From Paramicrobacterium chengjingii (GTDB lineage Bacteria; Actinomycetota; Actinomycetes; Actinomycetales; Microbacteriaceae), in the NCBI RefSeq assembly GCF_011751765.2, contig NZ_CP061169.1, positions 496,001 through 560,000 of the forward strand: a DNA stretch of 64,000 bases, given 5' to 3'. Both the position numbers and the translations under genes were made by a program. The notes below the pieces were generated by a model, which worked only from the letters and a program-made list of their open reading frames with translations, was not told the origin of the DNA and made no database searches. How positions within the stretch are numbered: position 1 is the first letter of the stretch; every line of letters begins with the position of its first letter. Positions 34,487-43,481 of this stretch are shown here, piece after piece.

Positions 34487-35032
34487 TCAGGTGGTCTGAC
34501 CGCGGTGCTGGCCTTCACCAATCTCTTCAACCAACGCGTCGTTGAACGCCGGAAGATCGTCGGGCGTTCGACTCGAGACGAGTCCGTTGTCGACGACGAC
34601 TTCTTGGTCGACCCAGGTGGCTCCGGCGTTCGTGAGGTCAGTTCGGAGGCTCGGGTAACTCGTGAGCGTCCTCCCGCCGAGCACGTCGGCGTCTGCGAGG
34701 ATCCACGCGCCGTGGCAGATGACGCCCACCGGCTTGTGTTCGACGAAGAAACCGCGAGCGAATGCGACAGCGTCGTGATCCATGCGGAGATCGTCAGCGT
34801 TGACGACGCCTCCGGGAAGCACAAGTGCGTCGAAATCCAGTGCTTTTGCCTCGCGAACCAACATGTCGACAGTCTGTGCGTGTCCGTTTTTACCGGTGAT
34901 CACATCTGGATTCGGTGAGACCATCGTGGGGACGGCACCTGCCTGTACGAGCGCCTCCCAGGGGCTTATCAGCTCGCTGTCTTCAAAGCCATTCGTGGCG
35001 AGAACTGCGACCTTCTTAGCGTTGATGCTCAT
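34487..35032 (-). CDS. DJ-1/PfpI family protein
   Basis: The 181-residue protein starts at ATG 35032 behind AAGGGAG. The nucleophile elbow VICHGAWIL carries the Cys and adjacent His near residue 105, with ATNGFEDSEL at the N-terminus containing the conserved Glu. These glutamine-amidotransferase-like proteins act as stress proteins, proteases or glyoxalase-type deglycases. The precise role is not clear from sequence. Confidence 0.88.
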   Translation of the reverse strand: MSINAKKVAVLATNGFEDSELISPWEALVQAGAVPTMVSPNPDVITGKNGHAQTVDMLVREAKALDFDALVLPGGVVNADDLRMDHDAVAFARGFFVEHKPVGVICHGAWILADADVLGGRTLTSYPSLRTDLTNAGATWVDQEVVVDNGLVSSRTPDDLPAFNDALVEEIGEGQHRGQTT

Positions 35033-35173
35033 TGGTACTCCCTTCAGACTCTGCGCGGATACTCCACGCAACGGGTACCTCTTTGCGCTGGCACGCTCGC
35101 TATCGGACGCGCCAACTTCGAGTCTCCACCCCGCGCAGCATCATTTCAAGGTGCGGTCGTGCTCTTATCGGCG

Positions 35174-35671
35174 TCAGCCGTCGTGCACCTCGTACGGAGA
35201 CTCGTCGTCGTTGTGCTCGTCCGTGTGGTCAGGGCGTCTCTGTTGGGCTGGCTGGTCTGAGAACTCTCCGCCTTCGCGGCCGCCAAATGGTCGCCCGTGA
35301 TCTGCAAACTCTGCACGGGCGAAGACAAGCGTCCACGGTCCTGCCGTAAATCGCGCGCCCTGTCGCAGGATCTCCGTGCGTGTGCCCTCGGTCGCTGTCG
35401 CCTCGGGATTGGCGTTCATGAGACCGTCTTCGATGAGCGTCAGTACATACTCGTCGTTCTCATCATGATGCACCGTTGCGTGCAACGGCGCTGCCCCGTC
35501 GATTCTGAGCTCGTTCGACTCAGCTGACCCAATGTTGACTATGTCGGTCGTGATGTCGTAAACGAAGCGGTCCGACTCGCTGGAAACACGAAGTCGTGGA
35601 TTCCCGGCGCCCCAGCCTGAGTGGGTGGTTGCAGCGGATTCGTCTGCTGGCCCTGCGTCGTTCGATTCCAT
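35174..35671 (-). CDS. FHA domain-like protein
   Basis: The 165-residue protein starts at ATG 35671, seven bases after GAAAGGA. Residues about 35-125 follow the FHA pattern (a GS turn followed by N-E-L, LRIDGAAPLHATVHHDENDEY, and a later LRQGARFTAGPWTLVFAR). Both ends are polar and look disordered, the C-terminus being rich in Gly, Gln, Asp and His. FHA domains bind phosphothreonine, so it may respond to a Ser/Thr kinase. Its partner is unknown; the GGATGC motif is absent here. Confidence 0.65.
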   Translation of the reverse strand: MESNDAGPADESAATTHSGWGAGNPRLRVSSESDRFVYDITTDIVNIGSAESNELRIDGAAPLHATVHHDENDEYVLTLIEDGLMNANPEATATEGTRTEILRQGARFTAGPWTLVFARAEFADHGRPFGGREGGEFSDQPAQQRRPDHTDEHNDDESPYEVHDG

Positions 35672-36024
35672 TGTGTGTCCTTTCTCAACCACATTCTCGG
35701 TGTCGAAACAAGCACGTCAGTCCCCACCATAGACGCAGCGCTGCTTCACGGTGCAGGTTCATCAGCATTCGGATTCTTTGAAGCGGTACTTGAAGGTTTG
35801 AGCGCGGATCGAATTCTCGGTTGATCGACCGCCTCGCCCGTCATTGCAGGCGAGGCGAAGCAACGACTCGTGGTTCCCCATTTGGGGGACTCGAAAATTG
35901 GCATGTTGCTCTGGAAATATTCAGCCTTGCTTTGCTACTGTTTATCAATCCGTTACCAAACGGCGCCCCCATTGCCTACTGGTAGCAACAGCTGTGCCCC
36001 CTAGCGAAGAAAGTCCGTCTGCCT
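35672..36024. other. Intergenic region between the FHA gene and the M23 gene
   Basis: No convincing gene is seen. The right part holds the direct repeat at 35941-35957 and the inverted arms TTGCTAC (35932-35938) and GTAGCAA (35982-35988), which could fold in the M23 leader RNA. The left part should hold the FHA promoter, but I see no clear box. Confidence 0.5.
35941..35957 (+). promoter_or_regulatory. Direct repeat TTTATC / GTTACC with an 11-base period upstream of the M23 gene
   Basis: TTTATC (35941-35946) and GTTACC (35952-35957) are spaced 11 bases start to start. This resembles the direct repeats bound by MtrA-type regulators, which control cell-wall peptidase genes in actinobacteria. 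The M23 gene starts 67 bases downstream. Confidence 0.35.
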
Positions 36025-37563
36025 GTGTGGAGTTGTGCCTCTGAAGAGAACGAGTCTGTTCTCGACCCCTCAGGCACCGCATCGACCCCTCACTCGGGAA
36101 CAGCGTTCGAATCGCGTCGTGCGCGCCGGGACCGCGAGGCTCGAGAGGCTCTAGAGAGCGCGCGCTCCGCCGGTGTCGCCGACCTCGGCGATGCACTAAC
36201 GGCCGCTGCTCCGGCGAACACCGAGTTTCTCTCTCGTCGCGAGCGCCGCCGAGCCGCACAGCGCACGACGGATGATCATTCCGAGACGCTGCCGAGCGCT
36301 CAGGCTCAGCCCACTGACGTGCAATTGACCCGTCGCTCGCGTCGTCGTGCACCGTCGCCCACATCGTGGCCGGCCGCTGCAGACAACGACGACGCTGATA
36401 CGAGTGATGCGCCCCGCACCGTCGCCGCGCATGACGTCGCAGCTGAGACAATGGCGGAAGCGCCCGTCGACGTCGCAAGGTCATCAGCTGCGGCAAGGTC
36501 ATCGGCTGCGGAGCGTGCGGCAGACTCTGAGGCCGAGGTCGTCGAGCCAGCGAATGCTGAGTCGGCAGAGCCTGAGTCAGTTGAGTCCGAGCCAGTCGAG
36601 GTCGTCGCTGAGATTGCGCCAGACGGCGTGCCGACGACGACAGAATCCTTCGAAGAGATCATTGCGGGTGCCTTCCCGATCGACGAATCTTCGGTTCCTG
36701 ACGACGCACACAGCGACCCGGACGAAGCGCCCGTCGCGACCGAGCCCGCAACGGCCGACGCCGCAGACGATGCTCCCGCACCGCTCCGTGGTCGGCATGG
36801 GGCCTCGGAATCAGCACCCGTCGACGGCCCGCGCCCGCCGCGGTCGATTCGACGCCTTGCCGCCAAGACAATGAGCATCAGCGCTCTTCTCGCTGTCGGC
36901 CTCATGACCGTTGCAACCTCGGTGCCGGCAAACGCATTGCTCAGCGCAGACGACGTTCAGGCGCAGAAGCGTCAGTCGATCCAGCAGGAAACGTACGCTC
37001 CAGGGCATGCACAGTCACTCGTCAACACCGCGTCTGCCGACCTTGCTCTGCAACGCGACACCTACGGAGCTCTCTCAGTGACGCAGGCGGCGACCGAGCT
37101 CGGGATCAACCCCGAGAACACGTTCACGAACGACCCGAACGGCACAGTGCAATGGCCGTTCTCCGTCGGCGTGCACATCGGCAGCGGTTACGGCGCACGT
37201 CCCGGCTGTTCACTCGGCTGCTCGACGAACCACCTCGGCCAGGACTTTAACCCGGGCTACGGTGCTCCGATTCAGTCCATCGCCGACGGGGTCGTCGTCG
37301 AGTCGACCGACTCCGGCGGGGGCTTCGGCGTCAAGATCGTCATCGAGCACGTCATCGACGGACAGATGATTCACAGCCTGTACGGCCACATGGTGCCGGG
37401 ATCGCGCACCGTTCAGGTCGGAGACCACGTCTCGGTCGGACAGATCATCGGCAAGACGGGCAACACGGGAATCTCCACCGGACCTCACATGCACTTCGAG
37501 ATTCTCATCAACGGAACCAAGCACGTCGACCCGCTCGCGTGGCTCTACGAGAACACCAACTAG
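36025..37563 (+). CDS. Membrane-anchored M23 peptidase with a long charged N-terminal region
   Basis: The 512-residue protein starts at GTG 36025 (weak ribosome site; no better start is seen). Residues 1-270 are acidic, low in complexity and probably cytoplasmic, with three basic motifs of the form [ST]RRxRR at about 30, 70 and 102. One hydrophobic segment (about 280-300) is followed by an extracellular part ending in an M23 domain with zinc ligands His403, Asp407 and His490, and His455 and His488 in the active site. It should cut peptidoglycan cross-links during growth or division. A canonical terminator follows. Confidence 0.88.
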   Translation: MWSCASEENESVLDPSGTASTPHSGTAFESRRARRDREAREALESARSAGVADLGDALTAAAPANTEFLSRRERRRAAQRTTDDHSETLPSAQAQPTDVQLTRRSRRRAPSPTSWPAAADNDDADTSDAPRTVAAHDVAAETMAEAPVDVARSSAAARSSAAERAADSEAEVVEPANAESAEPESVESEPVEVVAEIAPDGVPTTTESFEEIIAGAFPIDESSVPDDAHSDPDEAPVATEPATADAADDAPAPLRGRHGASESAPVDGPRPPRSIRRLAAKTMSISALLAVGLMTVATSVPANALLSADDVQAQKRQSIQQETYAPGHAQSLVNTASADLALQRDTYGALSVTQAATELGINPENTFTNDPNGTVQWPFSVGVHIGSGYGARPGCSLGCSTNHLGQDFNPGYGAPIQSIADGVVVESTDSGGGFGVKIVIEHVIDGQMIHSLYGHMVPGSRTVQVGDHVSVGQIIGKTGNTGISTGPHMHFEILINGTKHVDPLAWLYENTN

Positions 37564-37583
37564 TCTCTCGATCAGCTCAACTT

Positions 37584-37607
37584 CCCGGCACAGTGGCCGG
37601 GTTTTTT
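37584..37607 (+). terminator. Canonical rho-independent terminator of the M23 gene
   Basis: CCCGGC (37584-37589) pairs with GCCGGG (37596-37601) around ACAGTG and is followed by six T. It is the clearest intrinsic terminator in the window. Confidence 0.92.
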
Positions 37608-37638
37608 ACTGTCTAGCACCGTTTCCGAGGCACACGAC

Positions 37639-37675
37639 AACGGCACCGCGTCGCCGAATGCGACGCGGTGCCGTT
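37639..37675 (-). terminator. 16-bp hairpin after the GH13 glucosidase gene
   Basis: The arm 37639-37654 pairs with 37660-37675 around CGAAT without a mismatch. It lies 23 bases after the stop of the minus-strand glucosidase gene and probably ends its transcript. Confidence 0.8.
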
Positions 37676-37698
37676 CCGTGGTGAGGCCTGGGCGGCTG

Positions 37699-39420
37699 CT
37701 ACGGCGTCAGGAACCAGACGGTTGAGTCAGCGGAAACGACGCCCTCACGGGAGGGCGAGCTTTCGAGCGTGCGCGTTGCCGTGAGAAGCGACGCCGGCAC
37801 ATCAGCATCCTGATCACCCGTATTCGCGATGACCGTGACCGGGCCATTGGTGAACCACAGAACATTGTCATCGCCGGCATCATGCCACTCGATCGCGCCG
37901 AGCCCCAGCTGATGCGTGTTGCGAAGCCAGAGTGCCCGACTGTAGAGCTCGAGAGTCGAACCGGCCACACCGAGCTGGCTCGACCGCGCATACTCCGCCC
38001 AATCATCGGGCTGCGGCAGCCACGAGGCGCCCGTCGCGCTGAACCCGTAAGCGGGGGCATCGGCTTCCCACGGAATCGGCACGCGACAGCCGTCGCGACC
38101 GTAGCGCTCGCGATTTGTGCGAAACCACGTCGGGTCTTGCCGGGCAGCGTCGGGCAGGTCGATCGCCTCGGGAAGACCAAGCTCTTCGCCCTGGTACAGG
38201 TAGGCGCCTCCGGGAAGGGCGAGCATAAGGGCGGATGCTGCTCGCGCGCGAGCCAGGCCGATATCGCGGTTCGGGCGGTCGACGGTGGCGGGGCCGATGC
38301 CGTGGCCCTGGGGGTTCTCGTGCGTCAAAGCGAGCCGCGACGCGTGACGCACAACGTCATGATTTGACAGCACCCAGGTGCTCGGCGCGCCAACGGCAGA
38401 GAACGCGGCGATGGATTCGTCAATGATGCCGCGCAGCTCCGGCCCGCTCCACGGCGTCTCGAGGTATGGAAAGTTGAAGGCCTGCTGCATCTCATCTGGG
38501 CGCACCCACAGCGCCATCTTCTGCAGCGGGTCGACCCAGGCCTCGGCACACAGCACGCGCTGGCCGGTGTACTCCGCAAGCACCTGATTCCATTCGCGAT
38601 AGATGTCGTGCACGCCATCTTGCCCCCAGTACGGAGCAAGAACGGCGGCGGAATCCGTCGTCCCCTGGCCGCCCATGCTGCCCGCGCTGCCTGGCGGGGT
38701 GAAGTCGGGCAGTCCATCGGCCTTGACGAGACCGTGCGCGACGTCGACCCGAAAACCGTCGACCCCGCGGTCGAGCCAGAATCGCAGCACGTCGCGGAAC
38801 ATGGACCGTACGTCAGAATTGCTCCAGTCAAAATCGGGCTGGCTCGCGTCGAACAGGTGCAGGTACCACTGGCCAGGGTTGCCGTGTGCGTCGACCGTGC
38901 GGGTCCATGCGGGGCCGCCGAACATGGATTCCCAATTGTTGGGCGCCTCATCGCCGTGCGGCCCGCGGCCATCTCGAAACATGTAGCGATCGCGTACGGG
39001 GGAGCCTGGCTGCGCTGCGAGGGCCTTCTGAAACCAGTCATGCTGATCGGACGAGTGGTTGGGAACGAGATCGATGATCACTCGGATGCCGCGTGAATGC
39101 GCAGCATCCGTCATCTCGTCAAAGTCGGCGAGCGTACCGAAAAGCGGGTCGACATCGCAGTAATCAGAGACGTCGTATCCCGCGTCTTTCTGCGGAGAAG
39201 TGAAGAACGGCGACAGCCAGATGGCGTCGATGCCGAGCTGCTTGAGCGAGTCGATGCGAGACGTGATGCCAGCGAGATCGCCCACGCCATCGCCGTTCGC
39301 ATCGGCGAACGATCGAGGGTAGATCTGATAAATCACGGCGGAGCGCCACCATTCAGCGCCGACAGGGGCGTCTGTGGTGGTGAACGGCTCGTCTCGGGCG
39401 GGAGAGCTGGCTTGGGTCAT
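37699..39420 (-). CDS. GH13 alpha-glucosidase
   Basis: The 573-residue enzyme has the GH13 core: AVIYQIYPRSFADANGDGVGD near residue 30, the nucleophile Asp in GVDGFRVDVAHG, the acid Glu in VLCAEAWVD and the His-Asp of LSNHDVVRH. It lacks a signal peptide and would hydrolyse imported maltose and short maltodextrins in the cytoplasm. ATG 39420 lies seven bases after TACAGT on the minus strand, fitting a leaderless mRNA. It is divergent from the MalEFG genes, with two cre-like operators between them. Confidence 0.9.
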   Translation of the reverse strand: MTQASSPARDEPFTTTDAPVGAEWWRSAVIYQIYPRSFADANGDGVGDLAGITSRIDSLKQLGIDAIWLSPFFTSPQKDAGYDVSDYCDVDPLFGTLADFDEMTDAAHSRGIRVIIDLVPNHSSDQHDWFQKALAAQPGSPVRDRYMFRDGRGPHGDEAPNNWESMFGGPAWTRTVDAHGNPGQWYLHLFDASQPDFDWSNSDVRSMFRDVLRFWLDRGVDGFRVDVAHGLVKADGLPDFTPPGSAGSMGGQGTTDSAAVLAPYWGQDGVHDIYREWNQVLAEYTGQRVLCAEAWVDPLQKMALWVRPDEMQQAFNFPYLETPWSGPELRGIIDESIAAFSAVGAPSTWVLSNHDVVRHASRLALTHENPQGHGIGPATVDRPNRDIGLARARAASALMLALPGGAYLYQGEELGLPEAIDLPDAARQDPTWFRTNRERYGRDGCRVPIPWEADAPAYGFSATGASWLPQPDDWAEYARSSQLGVAGSTLELYSRALWLRNTHQLGLGAIEWHDAGDDNVLWFTNGPVTVIANTGDQDADVPASLLTATRTLESSPSREGVVSADSTVWFLTP

Positions 39421-39452
39421 GCCCAATACTGTACGACAGACTTTCCAATTTA

Positions 39453-39466
39453 TGGAAACGCTTACT
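39453..39466. promoter_or_regulatory. Cre-like LacI-family operator, first copy
   Basis: TGGAAACGCTTACT agrees with TGNAANCGNTTNCA at all but the last base. It overlaps the probable -35 region of the divergent glucosidase gene, so binding should repress it. Confidence 0.6.
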
Positions 39467-39548
39467 ATGTGGATCATCACGAGAAGGTCACAATGACCCC
39501 ATTATCCCGGGATATCGAGTTGTGTTTGTGACAGCACTCATGTAAAAG

Positions 39549-39562
39549 TGGAAGCGCTTGCA
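39549..39562. promoter_or_regulatory. Cre-like LacI-family operator, second copy
   Basis: TGGAAGCGCTTGCA matches TGNAANCGNTTNCA fully. It is 79 bases before the ATG of the maltose-binding protein gene. A MalR-type LacI regulator encoded elsewhere is the likely ligand. Confidence 0.7.
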
Positions 39563-39640
39563 TAGTGATGCGCGAGAAACCTCGGGGCACAGACGCAAGG
39601 TTTGACGGCCACATCGGCACAGCTAATGAAAGGCACACCA

Positions 39641-40873
39641 ATGAGGGTGAAGACCAATCCGATTCTCGCCATCGGAGCGATGACCGCGGTAGCCGCGCTC
39701 GCGCTCACCGGATGCTCTGCCGGAGGCGGCGACGAGGGTAGCAAGAAGGAAGGCTCGACCACGCTCACCGTGTGGGTCGACGCCGACCGCGCTCCTGTTC
39801 TGAAAGACGTCGCTGCGGCATTCACAAAAGAGTCCGGAATCGCCGTGAAGCTGGTGCAGAAGGACTTCGGCAAGATTCAAGAGGAGTTCGTTCAGCAGGT
39901 TCCGACAGGCAAGGGCCCCGACATCACGATCGGCGCTCACGACTGGCTCGGCAACTTCGTGACCAACGGCGTTGTGCAGCCCATTGAGCTCGGCGACATT
40001 GCCGGCGACTTTCAGGACGTTGCCGTCACGGCGATGAGTTACGAGGGCAAGACCTACGGTCTGCCGTACTCCACCGAGAACATCGCGCTCCTGCGAAACA
40101 CCGAGCTTGCCCCCGAGGCGCCGTCAACGTACGACGAGATGGTGCAGATGGGGACGGATGCCGGAACGGAATTTCCGTTCCTCGTGCAGGTGGGTGAAGA
40201 GAGCGATCCGTACCACCTCTACCCCTTCCAGACCTCCTTCGGCGCCCCGGTCTTCGGCACAAAAGATGATGGGAGCTACGACTCTGAGCAGCTGCTGCTC
40301 GGAAACGATGGCGGAATCGACTTCGCGAACTGGCTCGCCGAGCAAGGCAAGGCAGGGCTCCTCAAGACCACCGTCGACGGTGACATCGCCAAAGAGAAGT
40401 TCGTGAGCGGCGACTCACCGTTCCTCATCACCGGACCGTGGAACGTCGCGCCAGCACAGGATGCCGGCATCGACGTCGCCGTCGACGCAATCCCGAGCGC
40501 CGGTGGCGAAGCAGCACAGCCGTTCGTCGGCGTTCAGGGCTTCTTCGTCTCAGCGAAGAGCAAGAACGCTCTTGCCGCCAACGAGTTCCTCACCAACTAC
40601 ATCGGCACGAAAGACGTGCAGGTTGAGCTGTACAACGTCGGCAAGCGTCCGCCGGCACTAACCGCCGCGTTTGAAGAGGTCAGCTCCGACCCGACCACCG
40701 CGGCCTTTGGCGAGGTCGGCGCTGCGGGCGTGCCGATGCCGAACATTCCCGAGATGGGTTCCGTGTGGCAGTTCTGGGGCGTGACCGAGGCCGACATCAT
40801 CAACGGCAAGGGCGATCCGGCCGAGCTGTGGACGACAATGACCTCCGACATTCGGAGCGCAATCGAAGGTTGA
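39641..40873 (+). CDS. Maltose/maltodextrin ABC transporter binding lipoprotein
   Basis: The 410-residue product starts at ATG 39641, about eight bases after GAAAGG. It has a signal peptide with lipobox LTGC and the MalE-type sequence TTLTVWVDADRAPVLKDVAAAFTKESGIAVKLV. It captures maltodextrins outside the membrane for the permeases that follow. Between it and the next gene is a GAAA-capped hairpin that could raise its expression relative to the permeases. No malK is present here. Confidence 0.92.
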   Translation: MRVKTNPILAIGAMTAVAALALTGCSAGGGDEGSKKEGSTTLTVWVDADRAPVLKDVAAAFTKESGIAVKLVQKDFGKIQEEFVQQVPTGKGPDITIGAHDWLGNFVTNGVVQPIELGDIAGDFQDVAVTAMSYEGKTYGLPYSTENIALLRNTELAPEAPSTYDEMVQMGTDAGTEFPFLVQVGEESDPYHLYPFQTSFGAPVFGTKDDGSYDSEQLLLGNDGGIDFANWLAEQGKAGLLKTTVDGDIAKEKFVSGDSPFLITGPWNVAPAQDAGIDVAVDAIPSAGGEAAQPFVGVQGFFVSAKSKNALAANEFLTNYIGTKDVQVELYNVGKRPPALTAAFEEVSSDPTTAAFGEVGAAGVPMPNIPEMGSVWQFWGVTEADIINGKGDPAELWTTMTSDIRSAIEG

Positions 40874-40878
40874 CGTCA

Positions 40879-40907
40879 GTGCTGGTCGGGCGAAAGCCCG
40901 CCAGCAC
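40879..40907 (+). other. Intercistronic hairpin with GAAA tetraloop between malE- and malF-type genes
   Basis: GTGCTGG (40879-40885) and CGGGC (40887-40891) pair with GCCCG (40896-40900) and CCAGCAC (40901-40907) around GAAA, with one bulged T. It lies five bases after the stop and has no T-tract, so it looks like a stabiliser or partial terminator that lowers read-through. Confidence 0.7.
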
Positions 40908-40937
40908 CGTGTCGACGTCACACCATCGCGGGGAGAC

Positions 40938-42554
40938 ATGAGCAGCACTCAGACCGAGGACGCGCGCGAAACGCGCGTCGTCCACAAGCGCAGACGCCGC
41001 GCCGTTCGCATCGCCGAGCAGGCGTCAGGCGGCATCACCTCGTTGATCGTCAAGATCGCGCTGATCGCCGTGATCGACGCGCTATCGCTCTACGCTCTCT
41101 TCGTCTCGATGGCGCAGCAGCAGTGGACTGTCTTCGCTGTGATCCTCGTCATCGCAGCATCCATCAACATCATCTATTTCACGCGCGGCTGGCTCCCCGC
41201 CAAATACCTCGCACCAGGCCTCGTCTTTCTCCTCATCTTTCAGGTTTTCGTGATCGGGTACACCGCCTACATTGCGTTCACGAACTACGGAACAGGGCAC
41301 AACAGCACTAAGCAGGATGCCGTGATCGCGCTCGTGCAGTCGGCACAGGATCGCGTGCCCGACTCTCCGGCGTACGATCTCACGGTGCTCGATCAGCTCG
41401 GCACCTACAGTTTTCTCGTCACGGCGCCAGATGGCACCGTGAGCATGGGAAACGATGCGACACCGCTGCACACCGTCGATGGCGCCGAGATGTCTGGCGG
41501 CAAGGCCGTGGGGCTCTCGGGCTACACGGCCCTCGATTTTGCAAGCATCCTTCAGCACCAAGACGAAATCGCGAAGATCGCCGTGCAGATTTCGGATGAT
41601 CCGAACGACGGCGCTCTGCGCACCCCTGACGGCTCAAGCGCGTACCTCTACGTCTCAACCCTCGTCTATGACGAAGCCGCGGGAACGATGACAGACACGA
41701 CAACGAACACCGTCTACACAGACACGGGTGTCGGTGCGTTCACCGCCGAAAACGGCGAACAGCTCATGCCAGGGTGGAGCATCGCCGTCGGCACCGAGAA
41801 CTTCACGAAGGCCTTTACCGAGCAGAGCATCCGCGGCCCGCTCGTCAGCGTGACGATCTGGACGTTCGCGTTCGCGCTGCTGAGCGTGCTGACGACTTTT
41901 CTGCTCGGGCTGTTTCTGGCGATTGTCTTCAACGACATGCGCATGAAAGGGCGCAAGTTCTACCGCGTGCTGATGATTCTGCCCTACGCGTTCCCCGGTT
42001 TTCTCGGGGCGCTCGTGTGGGCCGGTCTGCTGAACCGCGACTTCGGGTTCGTGAACGACGTGATCTTCGGCGGCGCAGAGATTCCCTGGCTTACCAACGA
42101 ATGGCTCGCCAAGATCAGCATTCTGTGGGTCAACCTCTGGCTCGGATTCCCCTACATGTTCCTCGTGTGCACCGGTGCTTTGCAGGCGATCCCCGAAGAA
42201 CTCACCGAGGCGGCGACGGTTGACGGCGCGAAACCGTTCGCGATCTTCCGGCTCATCAAATTTCCGCTGCTTCTGGTCACCGTCGCTCCACTGTTGATCT
42301 CGTCATTCGCGTTCAACTTCAACAACTTCAACCTGATCTACATGCTCACGGAGGGCGGACCGCGCGATGCGGCTGCCGGCATCAATGTCGGGGGCACCGA
42401 CATTCTCATCTCGATGGTCTACAAGGTGGCGTTCGTCGGAGCGAGCCGCGATTACGGCCTCGCGAGCGCATTCTCAATCATTATCTTCGTCGTTGTCGCC
42501 GTGATCTCGATCATCAGCTTTAAACAGACGAAGGCGCTGGAGGACCTGAACTGA
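40938..42554 (+). CDS. Maltose ABC transporter permease, MalF type
   Basis: The 538-residue membrane protein starts at ATG 40938 behind GGGGAG. It is longer than most sugar permeases because a large external loop (about residues 115-275) like the MalF P2 loop separates the early and late membrane segments. The EAA loop is LTEAATVDGAKPFAIFRLIKFP. P2 loops dock the loaded binding protein, which supports a maltodextrin substrate. The next permease follows after one base. Confidence 0.92.
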   Translation: MSSTQTEDARETRVVHKRRRRAVRIAEQASGGITSLIVKIALIAVIDALSLYALFVSMAQQQWTVFAVILVIAASINIIYFTRGWLPAKYLAPGLVFLLIFQVFVIGYTAYIAFTNYGTGHNSTKQDAVIALVQSAQDRVPDSPAYDLTVLDQLGTYSFLVTAPDGTVSMGNDATPLHTVDGAEMSGGKAVGLSGYTALDFASILQHQDEIAKIAVQISDDPNDGALRTPDGSSAYLYVSTLVYDEAAGTMTDTTTNTVYTDTGVGAFTAENGEQLMPGWSIAVGTENFTKAFTEQSIRGPLVSVTIWTFAFALLSVLTTFLLGLFLAIVFNDMRMKGRKFYRVLMILPYAFPGFLGALVWAGLLNRDFGFVNDVIFGGAEIPWLTNEWLAKISILWVNLWLGFPYMFLVCTGALQAIPEELTEAATVDGAKPFAIFRLIKFPLLLVTVAPLLISSFAFNFNNFNLIYMLTEGGPRDAAAGINVGGTDILISMVYKVAFVGASRDYGLASAFSIIIFVVVAVISIISFKQTKALEDLN

Positions 42555-42555
42555 C

Positions 42556-43470
42556 ATGAGTACGTCAACGATGATTCCGCGCACCGGCGTCTCCGCGATC
42601 CCCGCGAAGCGACCATTCCGCTTCGGCACCTGGTTTCGTGCCACCGGCTGGCGCCACCTCGTGGGGGTTATCACGGTGATCTACGCCGTGTTTCCGCTGC
42701 TGTACGTGCTGAGCGCCTCGTTGAACCCCAACGGCACGCTCCTGAGTTCCAACGGTCTCTTCGCGAAGATCGGGCTCGACAGCTATGTCACGCTCTTCAC
42801 CTCGCCGCAGCAGCCCTACGCCTCGTGGTTCGGCAATACGTTGTTCATCGGTCTGTCGACGTCGGTGTGCACGGTCTTTCTCGGTGCCCTCGCCGCTTAC
42901 TGCTTCAGCCGCATGCGCTTTGCCGGGCGGCGGTTCGGTCTGGTCTCTCTTCTGGTCGTGCAGATCTTTCCGCAGCTGCTCGCCGTTGTCGCGATCTTTC
43001 TGCTTCTCAATACGATCGGCGACATCTTTCCCGTGCTCGGAATCGACAACCAGATTGCGCTCATCGTTGTCTATCTCGGCGGCGCCCTCGGCGTGAACAC
43101 GTACCTGATGTACGGGTTCTTCAACACAGTGCCCACAGCGCTCGACGAGGCAGCGAAGATCGACGGCGCGGGCCATGCGCGCATCTTCTTTACGATCATT
43201 CTGCGACTCGTCGCGCCGATTCTCGCCGTTGTGGGGCTGCTGTCGTTCATCGCATCGACAAACGACTTCGTCATTGCGAGCATCGTGCTGGTCACGCCAG
43301 AGAAGCAGACGCTCGCCGTCGGGCTCTATCAGTTTGTCTCGCAGGAGTTCACGAGCAACTGGAGCGTCTTCGCCGCCGGTGCCGTGCTCGCGGCGTTGCC
43401 CGTGATGGCGCTGTTTCTCTACCTGCAGAAGTACATTGTCGGCGGTCTTACCGCCGGCTCTGTTAAATAG
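42556..43470 (+). CDS. Maltose ABC transporter permease, MalG type
   Basis: The 304-residue membrane protein starts at ATG 42556, one base after the preceding stop. Six hydrophobic segments and the EAA loop (ALDEAAKIDGAGHARIFFTIIL) are clear. It pairs with the MalF-type protein. The GH13 gene begins 11 bases after its stop. Confidence 0.93.
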   Translation: MSTSTMIPRTGVSAIPAKRPFRFGTWFRATGWRHLVGVITVIYAVFPLLYVLSASLNPNGTLLSSNGLFAKIGLDSYVTLFTSPQQPYASWFGNTLFIGLSTSVCTVFLGALAAYCFSRMRFAGRRFGLVSLLVVQIFPQLLAVVAIFLLLNTIGDIFPVLGIDNQIALIVVYLGGALGVNTYLMYGFFNTVPTALDEAAKIDGAGHARIFFTIILRLVAPILAVVGLLSFIASTNDFVIASIVLVTPEKQTLAVGLYQFVSQEFTSNWSVFAAGAVLAALPVMALFLYLQKYIVGGLTAGSVK

Positions 43471-43481
43471 GAGGACGTACG

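Noticed and set aside
35621..35824. Plus-strand ORF of about 67 codons before the M23 gene
   Set aside because: It overlaps the start of the FHA gene on the other strand, has no ribosome site and no family character.
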